From: an uncultured Caryophanales bacterium
GTDB lineage: Bacteria > Bacillota_I > Bacilli_A > Acholeplasmatales > Anaeroplasmataceae
Length of the DNA stretch: 30,256 bases
Assembly: GCA_946626535.1 (NCBI GenBank)
Contig: CAMOUK010000014.1
Location: 1-30,256, forward strand
Direction of reading: 5' to 3'
Shown: positions 7,033-14,664 of the stretch, in pieces
How positions within the stretch are numbered: the stretch's first letter is position 1
How the letters are laid out: each line of letters begins with the position of its first letter
Notes under the pieces: generated by a model
What the model was told of the DNA's origin: nothing
What the model saw: only the letters and a program-made list of their open reading frames with translations
The model's database searches: none
Program-made: the position numbers and the translations under genes

Positions 7033-7067
7033 AGTATCATTATACGATACTTTCTGGAGAAAATAAA
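7033..7067 (-). promoter_or_regulatory. AbiE promoter with inverted-repeat operator over the -10
   Basis: AGTATC (7033-7038) and GATACT (7046-7051) form a perfect inverted repeat with a 7-base spacer that contains the -10 TATAAT (minus strand, 7039-7044). The -35 is weak (TTTATT, 7062-7067, 17-base spacing). Expected start of transcription is near 7032, a leader of only about 12 bases. The position fits repression by AbiEi. Confidence 0.7.
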
Positions 7068-7089
7068 CGTTTTTTTATTAAAATTTCTA

Positions 7090-7098
7090 TGATATAAT
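7090..7098 (+). promoter_or_regulatory. Extended -10 promoter of the RNA methyltransferase gene
   Basis: TGATATAAT (7090-7098) is a perfect extended -10. The -35 region is only a T-run. Transcription should start near 7105, leaving about 10 bases before the ATG at 7115, with GGTGA as the ribosome site: a nearly leaderless mRNA. Confidence 0.6.
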
Positions 7099-7114
7099 AT
7101 CTAATGGTGATATT

Positions 7115-7894
7115 ATGAGAGTTTCAAAAAATCATGAAGCGTATAAAGAAATTAAGGAAGCTTTAAAAAATAAAATCAAAGACTATACTGTTTGTGATGA
7201 TTTACAAATATTAAAAATAGCAAATGATTTTAATTTAGAAATAAAAACATTAATTTATTCCTTTGAAGAAGATTTTAAAGAAGATACTAAAGTCTTATTA
7301 GAAGATTTAAAAAATAAAGCTTTAAATGTTTATGAAATATCAAATCAAGCATTTGAAAGCTTATCCACAAAAGAAAATCATGCAAATATTATAGCATTAA
7401 TTAAAATCAATAATTATACATTAAATGATTTAAAGAATAAAGAATATTTATTTGTATTAGATTCTTTAGAAATTCCAGGTAATATAGGAACAATTTATAG
7501 AACTCTAGATTCTTGTAGCTGTGATGGTGTTATCCTAGTTGATTCAAAGACTAAGATGGAAAATTTCAAAATTGCATCATCTTCTAGAGGCTGTAATCTA
7601 ATAATTCCAACTGTTTCTACTTCATTTGATGAAGCATTAAAATTCTTATTAGATAATAATTATGATATCTTCTTAGGTGAACCTGAATTGGGTCTAAATT
7701 ACCAGCAATATGATTACAAAAATAAAATAGCAATAGTTGTCGGTAATGAAAGATTTGGTATCAATCCTAAATGGTATGATAATAAGCATAAAAAAGTATA
7801 TATTCCAATGTCTGGAAATCAAAATAGTTTAAACGTTGGTGTTGCGGCATCAATTTTAGCATATGAAGCATATATGAAAAGGAGTTCAAAATAG
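7115..7894 (+). CDS. SpoU (TrmH/RlmB-type) rRNA or tRNA 2'-O-methyltransferase
   Basis: 259 residues. The C-terminal two thirds is the SPOUT knot domain: motif 1 is NIGTIYRTLDS (about 127-137) with its invariant Asn and Arg, motif 2 is IVVGNERFGI (208-217), and motif 3 is YIPMSGNQNSLNVGVAASILAYEAY. The N-terminal 80-100 residues form the small substrate-binding domain (L7Ae/L30e-like) found in RlmB and the 23S rRNA methyltransferases of this group. These enzymes transfer methyl from AdoMet to a ribose 2'-OH. The target base cannot be read from the sequence. It is transcribed divergently from the AbiE genes, has its own extended -10 promoter, and ends in a terminator shared with guaD. Confidence 0.9.
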   Translation: MRVSKNHEAYKEIKEALKNKIKDYTVCDDLQILKIANDFNLEIKTLIYSFEEDFKEDTKVLLEDLKNKALNVYEISNQAFESLSTKENHANIIALIKINNYTLNDLKNKEYLFVLDSLEIPGNIGTIYRTLDSCSCDGVILVDSKTKMENFKIASSSRGCNLIIPTVSTSFDEALKFLLDNNYDIFLGEPELGLNYQQYDYKNKIAIVVGNERFGINPKWYDNKHKKVYIPMSGNQNSLNVGVAASILAYEAYMKRSSK

Positions 7895-7904
7895 AACTCC
7901 TTTT
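7877..7904. terminator. Bidirectional terminator between convergent genes
   Basis: AAAAGGAGTTC (7877-7887) pairs perfectly with GAACTCCTTTT (7894-7904), loop AAAATA. The stem contains the last codons of the plus-strand methyltransferase and the last two bases of the guaD stop, so it serves both converging genes. Confidence 0.85.
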
Positions 7905-9150
7905 AACATTTATATACTATTTTTGAATTACTATAGACAGCTTTTATTGCGCCCTCTTGTCTTAGATAGAACATTCTTTCAAATCTTTCTTTAACTGATA
8001 AGGTATCAGTACTTACTAAATTAGAATCATCTAGGACGATTGCGCTAAATTTATTACCAACGGCAAAGCCTGGCTTTTCATTAAAGAATTCTGATGATGC
8101 TGAAGTCGCTAAATAGAATGCTTCTTCTACACTTAAGAATTCTTTTTCTCCTCTTGTTATATCTACTGACTTAGATACCTTAATTGTTTCAACAACATTA
8201 TCAAACATTGATAATTTATCTCCACCAGCAATATCACTACCTAAAACAACCTTAACTCCACTATTTAATAAATCTCTTACCTTAGCAAAGCCAGAAATTA
8301 AATTATTATTACTTGCTGCACAGTGTACTACATATACACCATTATCCTTTAACGATTTTATTTCTTTTTCATTTGAATGGACACAATGAGCCATTAAAGT
8401 TCTATTATTCCATAAATTATATTTCTCATATGACTGATAATATTCATCTACATTTTCTAATTCCTTAACCCAATTAATTTCATTTACATTTTCTGATAAA
8501 TGAGATTGAATAGGTAATTTAGATTCTTTAGCTATTTCACCTAATTTTTTTAATAATTTTGGTGTACAAGAAGGAATAAATCTTGGCGTAATTATTGGTT
8601 TAATATTATTGAATTTACATTTATTTAACCAATCAATAGTATCATTTATTGAATCATCAGTATCTTCTTCTAAATCTATTCCGCCATTTCTATCCATGTT
8701 GACCTTACCAACATAGCCTGTTACACCAGCTTTTTCTAGCTCTTCCATTAAAATAAGAGTTGAATCCTTATGTAGGGAAGAAAACATAGCTACCTTAGTA
8801 GTTCCGTTTTTTATTAATTCACTAGCTAATTTTTTGTATATTACTCTTGCATAATCGGTATCCTTAAATTTTGCTTCATTAGGGAAGGTATATGTTTTTA
8901 GCCAATCTAATAGCTCTAAATCATATCCCATTCCAAGCATTGGATATTGTGGTGCATGTAGATGCATATCAGAAAAAGATTGGAATATTAATTTATTACC
9001 ATAATCTATTATTTCTTCATTTTTAAATTCATTAGGAATTTCTTTTTCTATAGAAATAATTCTATCATCTTTTATTATAATATATGAATTTTCAAAAATT
9101 TTAATTCCGCCAAATTTTTCAGCAGAAATTATATTGCCTTTTATAATCAA
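7903..9150 (-). CDS. guaD: Guanine deaminase (amidohydrolase superfamily)
   Basis: 415 residues. It converts guanine to xanthine and ammonia in purine salvage or catabolism. The metal site and substrate motifs of the eukaryote-like GuaD family are present: DMHLHAPQYPMLG (61-73, two zinc His), LDWLKTYTFPNEAKF, TPRFIPSC, QSHLSEN with the third His, LMAHCVHS and GSDIAGG with the catalytic Asp. The start is TTG at 9150, with GAGG eight bases upstream; an in-frame ATG six bases earlier is followed at once by TAA and cannot be used. It has its own promoter and terminator, so it is a single-gene unit. No purine transporter or regulator is adjacent. Close amidohydrolases (chlorohydrolase or SsnA type) are less likely because of the HAPQY and PRFxPSC motifs. 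Confidence 0.9.
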   Translation of the reverse strand: MIIKGNIISAEKFGGIKIFENSYIIIKDDRIISIEKEIPNEFKNEEIIDYGNKLIFQSFSDMHLHAPQYPMLGMGYDLELLDWLKTYTFPNEAKFKDTDYARVIYKKLASELIKNGTTKVAMFSSLHKDSTLILMEELEKAGVTGYVGKVNMDRNGGIDLEEDTDDSINDTIDWLNKCKFNNIKPIITPRFIPSCTPKLLKKLGEIAKESKLPIQSHLSENVNEINWVKELENVDEYYQSYEKYNLWNNRTLMAHCVHSNEKEIKSLKDNGVYVVHCAASNNNLISGFAKVRDLLNSGVKVVLGSDIAGGDKLSMFDNVVETIKVSKSVDITRGEKEFLSVEEAFYLATSASSEFFNEKPGFAVGNKFSAIVLDDSNLVSTDTLSVKERFERMFYLRQEGAIKAVYSNSKIVYKC

Positions 9151-9176
9151 TTACATCGCCTCATTTTGCATAAAGT

Positions 9177-9205
9177 ATTTTATTACAAAACAGGCTTTTT
9201 TGCAA
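9177..9205 (-). promoter_or_regulatory. Promoter of guaD
   Basis: Minus strand TTGCAA (9200-9205), 17-base spacer, TAAAAT (9177-9182). It directly follows the tpiA terminator and gives a leader of about 20 bases before the TTG start. Confidence 0.65.
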
Positions 9206-9231
9206 GAAAAAAGGGCTATTTTCTAGCCCTT
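9205..9231 (-). terminator. Terminator after tpiA
   Basis: Perfect 8-bp stem AAGGGCTA (9211-9218) with TAGCCCTT (9224-9231), then TTTTTTC on the minus strand, eight bases after the tpiA stop. Confidence 0.9.
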
Positions 9232-9238
9232 ATAATTA

Positions 9239-10003
9239 TTAATATTTAGCTTTTACAGCCTCATTACATAATGTGATGAAGTCATCTTCTTTTAAAGAAG
9301 CTCCACCAACTAAGCCACCATCGATATTTGGCATACTCATTAATTCAGCTACATTTTTTGTATTTACTGAACCACCGTATAAAACACGTACCTTTTCAGC
9401 AGTAGCCTTATCATAAAGCTTAGCAACAAGTGATCTAATAAATCCACAAGCATCATCTGCAGTCTTTGAATCAGCAGTTTTACCTGTTCCTATTGCCCAA
9501 ATTGGTTCATAAGCAATAATAACATTTTCTACTTGCTCTTTAGTTAATCCCTTTAAATCTAAAGTAACTTGTCTTTCTAATACATTATTAGTAAGACCAT
9601 CTTCTCTATCATTTAAAGCCTCACCAACACAAACGATTGGAGTAAGTCCACTATCTAATGCCTTTAAAGTCTTTTCATTAACCTTAGCATCAGTTTCATT
9701 GAAATATTGTCTTCTTTCAGAATGTCCTAAAATAACATATGTAACACCAGTTGATGTTAGCATAACTGGAGAGATTTCACCAGTAAATGCACCAGAGTCC
9801 TTTTCATGCATATTTTGTGCACCAATTCTTACATAATCACCTTGGCGCTTTACTAAATCTCTTAAAATAATTGCTGGAGCGCAGATGATAGACTCTAATT
9901 TATCAGTTGAAGGTACATTTTCTGCAACCTTTAAAATAAATTGTAAAGCCTCATCTCTGGTTTTGTTCATTTTCCAGTTTCCAGCCATAATTGGTTTTCT
10001 CAT
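9239..10003 (-). CDS. tpiA: Triosephosphate isomerase
   Basis: 254 residues, the normal length of a bacterial TIM-barrel isomerase. It interconverts dihydroxyacetone phosphate and glyceraldehyde 3-phosphate in glycolysis. Catalytic residues are in place: Asn and Lys in AGNWKMN (7-13), the electrophilic His in ILGHSERRQYF, the base Glu in AYEPIWAIGTGKT with flexible loop 6 just after it, and the phosphate-binding GGSVN and GGLVGGASL loops. AGAGGA lies at good spacing before the ATG. It is the last gene of pgk-ptsH-tpiA, and an attenuator-like structure lies between ptsH and tpiA with no clear promoter of its own. Confidence 0.98.
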   Translation of the reverse strand: MRKPIMAGNWKMNKTRDEALQFILKVAENVPSTDKLESIICAPAIILRDLVKRQGDYVRIGAQNMHEKDSGAFTGEISPVMLTSTGVTYVILGHSERRQYFNETDAKVNEKTLKALDSGLTPIVCVGEALNDREDGLTNNVLERQVTLDLKGLTKEQVENVIIAYEPIWAIGTGKTADSKTADDACGFIRSLVAKLYDKATAEKVRVLYGGSVNTKNVAELMSMPNIDGGLVGGASLKEDDFITLCNEAVKAKY

Positions 10004-10032
10004 TTTTTGTCCTCTTATATTCTTTCTAATAA

Positions 10033-10088
10033 TAAAAATGGCCAGAACCTTAAGTAGATTCTGACCTGTTTAGGCATATCTACCTAAG
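10033..10088 (-). promoter_or_regulatory. Attenuator-like element between ptsH and tpiA
   Basis: On the minus strand two mutually exclusive helices can form. A terminator, GGTCAGAA with TTCTGGCC (10059-10066 and 10040-10047, one G-U pair), is followed by ATTTTTATTATT. An earlier helix, CTTAGGTAGAT with ATCTACTTAAG (10078-10088 and 10049-10059, 11 bp with one wobble), uses the terminator loop and edges into its stem. tpiA has no strong promoter after this site, so conditional readthrough is likely. The signal it responds to is unknown. Confidence 0.5.
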
Positions 10089-10089
10089 C

Positions 10090-10338
10090 TTATTTTGTTA
10101 ATACCTCTTCAATGTCAGCAATAGCCATTTCAGCTTGATTGCCTGTTGCTTCAATAATTACATTCTCTCCTGAAGGGATAGCAAGTGACATCAATCCTAA
10201 TATTGATTTTACATCAATTGTCTTATCCTTATATATTAAATTAATGTCTACAGAATATTTTGATGCAGCTTGTACTACTTTAGCCGCTAAACTAGCATGT
10301 AAACCGACTGTACTTTTTACTACAATACTTTTTTGCAT
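10090..10338 (-). CDS. ptsH: HPr-family phosphocarrier, atypical active site
   Basis: 82 residues, close to the usual 85-88. HPr carries phosphate from enzyme I to sugar-specific PTS enzymes II, and in Bacillota is also phosphorylated on Ser46 by HPr kinase to act in catabolite repression. The active His is present in GLHASLAAKVVQAA (His14) and the regulatory Ser in VKSILGLMSLAIPSG (Ser45). However, the normal GLHARPA is GLHASLA here: the Arg that stabilises phospho-His and the Pro after it are replaced by Ser and Leu. A strong AAAGGAG precedes the start, 22 bases after pgk, so it is co-transcribed with glycolytic genes rather than with ptsI. It could be a real HPr of a divergent lineage or a Crh-like regulatory paralogue. 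Confidence 0.85.
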   Translation of the reverse strand: MQKSIVVKSTVGLHASLAAKVVQAASKYSVDINLIYKDKTIDVKSILGLMSLAIPSGENVIIEATGNQAEMAIADIEEVLTK

Positions 10339-10359
10339 ACATGTTATCTCCTTTATTAA

Positions 10360-11577
10360 TTATTTTTCGTCAACGCAAGCAATACCAGGTAATACTTTAC
10401 CTTCTAGATATTCTAGAGAAGCTCCACCACCAGTTGAAATGTGGCTTACCTTAGAAGCATATCCTAATTGTTCTGCAGCTGCAGCTGAGTCACCACCACC
10501 GATAATAGTAGAAGCGCCTTCCTTAGTTAACTTAGCAAGTAATTCACATACACCAACTGTACCAGCAGCGTAGTTCTTCATCTCGAATACGCCCATAGGT
10601 CCGTTCCATACAACTGTCTTAGCACCAGCTAATTCCTTAGCAAATAATTCTAATGTCTTAGGACCGATATCTAGACCCATATCATCAGCAGCAAAGTTAT
10701 TTACATCCTTTGCAGTACCCTTAGTATCTTCAAATGCTTTATTTACAACAGCATCTACTGGTAAAACGATCTTTCCGTTAGCCTTAGCTAATAAGTTCTT
10801 AGCTAAATCAACGAATTCTTGTTCTTCACAACGTGAAGCACCAACGTTATATCCTTCAGCCTTTAAGAAAGTGAACATCATAGCACCACCAACTAAAACC
10901 TTATCAGCCTTATCAAGTAATGCTTCAATAACACCAATCTTATCAGAAACCTTAGAACCACCTAAGATTGCTACATATGGACGAACTGGATTATCAACAG
11001 CTCCACCAATGTACTTAATTTCCTTTTCTAGTAGGAAGCCTGCTGCTACTTCATCAACGTTTGCAGCGATACCTACGTTAGAAGCTGCTGCACGGTGAGC
11101 TGTACCGAATGCATCGTTTACAAATACATCACCTAATGAAGCCCAGTACTTACCTAATTCTGGATCATTCTTAGATTCCTTCTTAACTTCCTTATTTAAG
11201 GCTGCATCGAAGTCCTCATATCTAGTATTTTGGAACATTAAGATTTCGCCTTCCTTTAGGTTAGCTGCTGCATCTTCAAGTTCCTTACCCTTAGTAGCAT
11301 TAACGAACTTAACTGGCTTACCAATTAATTGTTCTAATCTCTTAGCTACTGGTTGAATATCGTTTTTAGCGATATCTGCTGCTTCCTTAACACGTCCTAG
11401 GTGTGAGAAAACAATTGCCTTACCACCATTGTTAACTACATATTCAATTGTAGGTAGGGCAGCACGTACTCTAGTATCATCAGTGATTTTACCATCCTTC
11501 ATAGGAACGTTAAAATCTACTCTGATTAAAACTTTTTTGCCTTTTACATTTAAATCTGAAACAATTTTCTTTGCCAT
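10360..11577 (-). CDS. pgk: Phosphoglycerate kinase
   Basis: 405 residues, normal length. It makes ATP from 1,3-bisphosphoglycerate and ADP in glycolysis. Family signatures are intact: [13 protein letters not shown] near the N-terminus, the Arg and His of the basic substrate patch ([18 protein letters not shown]), [33 protein letters not shown] and the C-terminal [13 protein letters not shown] and [21 protein letters not shown] precedes the ATG. It is the first gene of pgk-ptsH-tpiA; gap is not next to it in this window. Confidence 0.98.
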   Translation of the reverse strand: MAKKIVSDLNVKGKKVLIRVDFNVPMKDGKITDDTRVRAALPTIEYVVNNGGKAIVFSHLGRVKEAADIAKNDIQPVAKRLEQLIGKPVKFVNATKGKELEDAAANLKEGEILMFQNTRYEDFDAALNKEVKKESKNDPELGKYWASLGDVFVNDAFGTAHRAAASNVGIAANVDEVAAGFLLEKEIKYIGGAVDNPVRPYVAILGGSKVSDKIGVIEALLDKADKVLVGGAMMFTFLKAEGYNVGASRCEEQEFVDLAKNLLAKANGKIVLPVDAVVNKAFEDTKGTAKDVNNFAADDMGLDIGPKTLELFAKELAGAKTVVWNGPMGVFEMKNYAAGTVGVCELLAKLTKEGASTIIGGGDSAAAAEQLGYASKVSHISTGGGASLEYLEGKVLPGIACVDEK

Positions 11578-11598
11578 ATAATCCTCCTGAATTGTTTT

Positions 11599-11638
11599 AA
11601 TCTAACTAGATTATAACACAACAATTTCATACATAAAA
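11599..11638 (-). promoter_or_regulatory. pgk operon promoter with a small palindrome over the -10
   Basis: TGTTATAAT on the minus strand (extended -10, TATAAT at 11610-11615) with a weak TTTTAT -35 (11633-11638). The inverted repeat AATCTA-N2-TAGATT (11599-11612) overlaps the -10 and the probable transcription start, so it could be a repressor site; this is speculative. Confidence 0.55.
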
Positions 11639-11678
11639 AAAGAAAATGCTTTCAGCCTTAATTTTCAAGCATTTTCTT
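11634..11678 (-). terminator. Terminator after yhaM
   Basis: Perfect 11-bp stem AGAAAATGCTT (11641-11651) with AAGCATTTTCT (11667-11677), followed by TTTTTTTAT on the minus strand. It ends the cca-pulA-yhaM operon and abuts the pgk promoter. Confidence 0.88.
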
Positions 11679-11695
11679 ATTTAAAAATATAATTT

Positions 11696-12583
11696 TTAAT
11701 TTTTAGATTTATAGACCTTTATTTTATCTAAAACAGCTATTCCTTCACTAAATTCACCTGGCTTAGTCTTTTCTAATTCTTCTCCTAAAACTCTAAATTT
11801 AGAATCGATAGTATCAATATACCATAAAACTAGTGCCTCAGGTGTCATAGGCTTCTTTGCTGCCCCAAATTGAGGAAGACCATGGTGTGAAAGTAGCATA
11901 TGCTCTAAAAGTAGCGCTTCTTCAGTTGCTTCATAGCCTAGCTTCTTAGCCATCTGTTCAATTTCCATCGCACCGATAACTAAGTGACCAATTAGCTGAC
12001 CCTTTAAAGAATATGTTGTATCTACTACACCACTTAATTCAATAACCTTACCAATATCATGAAGTAGTATTCCTGCATAAACTAAATCCTTATTTAAATA
12101 TGGATAATTTAAAATAAATCCATCAGCAAATTTTAACATTCCAATACAGTGATGAGCTAATCCTCCAACATAGGCATGATGAAGCTTAGAAGCTGCAGGA
12201 TAAATAAAATATTTATCGTAATATTTATCGATTAATGCCTTAGTAATTTCTTTAATTACCTTATTATCAAGCTTATTAATATATTCTTTTATTTCATCTT
12301 CAGCATCCTTTAAAGAAATTGGTGATTGATTATAGAATAATCTTAAATCACGATCAGCTTCTTCTAAGCCTAATTCAGTAATTTCTTTAAAGCTATCAAT
12401 AATATTAGTATTTCTTTCACTACCCTTAACTACATGATAGTTAAAAATATATGAATGCTCCTTAGAAATATTTTTAGGATCATTAATCTTTAAATTATAA
12501 ATGTTTCTATCCTTATCAACTACAGTTAAATTAGTAATATCATCAGATATATTAATTCCTGTAACCTTAGCGATTAATTCCAT
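11696..12583 (-). CDS. yhaM: YhaM-type 3'-5' exoribonuclease (OB + HD domain)
   Basis: 295 residues against about 314 in Bacillus subtilis YhaM. The N-terminal 60-70 residues form an OB-like nucleic-acid-binding part. The HD hydrolase domain follows: PAASKLHHAYVGGLAHHCIGML (about 129-150), LLHDIGK (173-179), the GHLVIG strand with another metal His (200), and LLSHHG further on. YhaM is a Mn2+-dependent exonuclease that trims RNA 3' ends and can degrade single-stranded DNA. The start overlaps the last 10 bases of the pullulanase gene, so it is translationally coupled to it. The family call is strong; activity follows from similarity. Confidence 0.85.
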   Translation of the reverse strand: MELIAKVTGINISDDITNLTVVDKDRNIYNLKINDPKNISKEHSYIFNYHVVKGSERNTNIIDSFKEITELGLEEADRDLRLFYNQSPISLKDAEDEIKEYINKLDNKVIKEITKALIDKYYDKYFIYPAASKLHHAYVGGLAHHCIGMLKFADGFILNYPYLNKDLVYAGILLHDIGKVIELSGVVDTTYSLKGQLIGHLVIGAMEIEQMAKKLGYEATEEALLLEHMLLSHHGLPQFGAAKKPMTPEALVLWYIDTIDSKFRVLGEELEKTKPGEFSEGIAVLDKIKVYKSKN

Positions 12584-14664
12584 TTTCCATTTTCTCCTTT
12601 AAAAATATAAACTCCTGGCTCCTTAATGAAATAAGCAATTTCTTTTCTATTACACTTTCTAAAACCATCAAAAATCATAGTAAAGGAATCAAGCTCAACC
12701 TTTCTTACCTCTCTATCATTTTTTACGATAACTACAAGTTCTCCCTTTTCATCCTTTAATAAGCAGCCAGCAAGACCTATATTAGTTAAACCTGATAAAG
12801 GAACAATCTTCTTTTTAATATCCTCTAATTTAGATAATCTAAATGTAGAATATTCCTTTCTAATAGAAATTAAATCCTTTACTGTATTTACATTACTAAT
12901 ATATCTATCTCTTCTTTCATAATCAATCTTATTGATTGAATCCTTAGTATTATATGAATTTTCAACACCCTGCTTAGTTCTTAAGAATTCCTGACCAGCA
13001 TGGATAAATGGAATACCTAAAGAAATTAATACTAAAGATATACCAAGTCTAGCACCATCTTCAACCTCATATAGATCTCCGCCTAGATAAATCTTGGCAA
13101 AATCATATAGAGTGTAATTATCATGGCATTCAATATAATTGATGCTTTGGCATGGATTTGAAAATTTATAATAATCATAACAAGAGCCTAACACTAAATG
13201 ATATAGGTCAAAATATTCTTCGCTATAATTTCCGAAGCAGTAGCCTGGAACCTTATCAAATTGATTACCTCTTACGAAATCTCTAAATCTATCATTAAAG
13301 AATGCGTAATTTGGAATCTTTTGATAATTATACATATGGCTTCTTTTTTCATTTGGAAGTGGGCTTCCCATATTCCAACCCTCACCATATACCATAATAT
13401 TTGGATCAATTTGTTTTAAGCTATCATATGCTTTATTTAATGTATCAGTATCAACTAAACCCATTAAATCAAATCTAAAGCCAGATACACCAAATACCTT
13501 AGCATAATAATTTAAGACATCTCTAATAAATCTAGAGCACATATAACGCTCTGTAGCAAAATCATTACCACAATATGAGGCATTACTCATATTACCATAT
13601 TCATCCACTCTATAATTATAGCCTGGATTTAGATAATCAAACGGGAATTCCTCATGTCTATAAACATGATTAAAAACAACGTCAAATATGACTCTAATAC
13701 CATTTTTATGACAATTATCAATTAATTCTAATAATTCATTAATTCTAGAATATGGATCGTTAGGATTTTTAGAATACCAGCCACTTGGAACAAAATATTG
13801 TTCTGGATTATAGCCCCAATTATATTTCTTATCCTTATTTAAATCATCTACCTCTGCAAAATCAAAACAAGGAAGTAATTGAATATGAGTAATTCCCAGT
13901 GATTTAATATACTCGATACCTGTAGGTCCAAATTCAGTAGGTCTATTTTCTAGCATACCTAAAAATGTACCCTTTGAATCATTATTTAGATAGTATGTAA
14001 AATCTCTAATTGATGCCTCATAGATAATGGCATCAGTATAGGTGCCACTAAATTCTGGTTTTGGATATTTCATCTTATAGAATTTATTAGGATCTACAAT
14101 ATAATTATATTCACCATTTGCTGTTGAAGATAAAGCATATGGATCTTTAATCATTCTATAATCCTCAAATACCTTTACATAAACTATATATTTAGCACAT
14201 TCATAATCACCAAATAGCTCAACGCTCCATAAGCCTCTTTTTGAATATACTAAATCAAATCTATTAGTTTCACCATCTTTAGTAACTTCAAGATATATTC
14301 CTTTAGCTACTGGGCTCCATATTCTAAATATAGTTTTTTCTTTAGAATATTCCATACCTAATGGTCCATCATATGAAAAATATTCATCAAATAATGGATC
14401 TCTTACTATAGCACCACTTCTAAGAAGTCCTACATTTTCTAATTCATCAACTACAAAATATTCCTTATTTAATACTAGGGCAGGACTTTTAGCTATAAAT
14501 TTATAAAAGTCATACTCCTCCCAGCTATTAATTAATTCCAAATTAAAAACATTATTTTTCCTATCTACAATTTTAAATGATTTATGATCATTATATTCAC
14601 TCTTAGCTAGTAAAATAGTGATTTCCTTAAAGGAATCAATATAAGCCTCTATCTTACCATTCAT
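12574..14664 (-). CDS. pulA: Type I pullulanase (GH13_14), cytoplasmic glycogen/maltodextrin debranching enzyme
   Basis: 696 residues with no signal peptide or anchor, so intracellular. It hydrolyses alpha-1,6 branch bonds of glycogen or imported branched dextrins. After a small N-terminal domain, a CBM48 module (about 95-190) precedes the GH13 barrel. The type I pullulanase signature YNWGYNP (281-287), DVVFNHV (328-334), nucleophile Asp399 in GFRFDLMG, acid Glu428 in YGEGWN and the third carboxylate Asp515 in ECHDNYTLYD are all present; a short beta domain closes the protein. A GGAGGAG site precedes the start. It shares TAATG with the cca stop and overlaps yhaM. No glycogen synthesis or maltose transport genes are nearby. 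Confidence 0.93.
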   Translation of the reverse strand: MNGKIEAYIDSFKEITILLAKSEYNDHKSFKIVDRKNNVFNLELINSWEEYDFYKFIAKSPALVLNKEYFVVDELENVGLLRSGAIVRDPLFDEYFSYDGPLGMEYSKEKTIFRIWSPVAKGIYLEVTKDGETNRFDLVYSKRGLWSVELFGDYECAKYIVYVKVFEDYRMIKDPYALSSTANGEYNYIVDPNKFYKMKYPKPEFSGTYTDAIIYEASIRDFTYYLNNDSKGTFLGMLENRPTEFGPTGIEYIKSLGITHIQLLPCFDFAEVDDLNKDKKYNWGYNPEQYFVPSGWYSKNPNDPYSRINELLELIDNCHKNGIRVIFDVVFNHVYRHEEFPFDYLNPGYNYRVDEYGNMSNASYCGNDFATERYMCSRFIRDVLNYYAKVFGVSGFRFDLMGLVDTDTLNKAYDSLKQIDPNIMVYGEGWNMGSPLPNEKRSHMYNYQKIPNYAFFNDRFRDFVRGNQFDKVPGYCFGNYSEEYFDLYHLVLGSCYDYYKFSNPCQSINYIECHDNYTLYDFAKIYLGGDLYEVEDGARLGISLVLISLGIPFIHAGQEFLRTKQGVENSYNTKDSINKIDYERRDRYISNVNTVKDLISIRKEYSTFRLSKLEDIKKKIVPLSGLTNIGLAGCLLKDEKGELVVIVKNDREVRKVELDSFTMIFDGFRKCNRKEIAYFIKEPGVYIFKGENGKWN

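Noticed and set aside
7020..7040. Upstream ATG at 7040 as the AbiEi start
   Set aside because: It lies within the -10 box and operator, before the expected transcription start, and has no ribosome site; 7019 has GGTGG.
10139..10573. Plus-strand open frame across ptsH and the end of pgk
   Set aside because: Antisense to two well-conserved genes, no ribosome site, no recognisable motifs.
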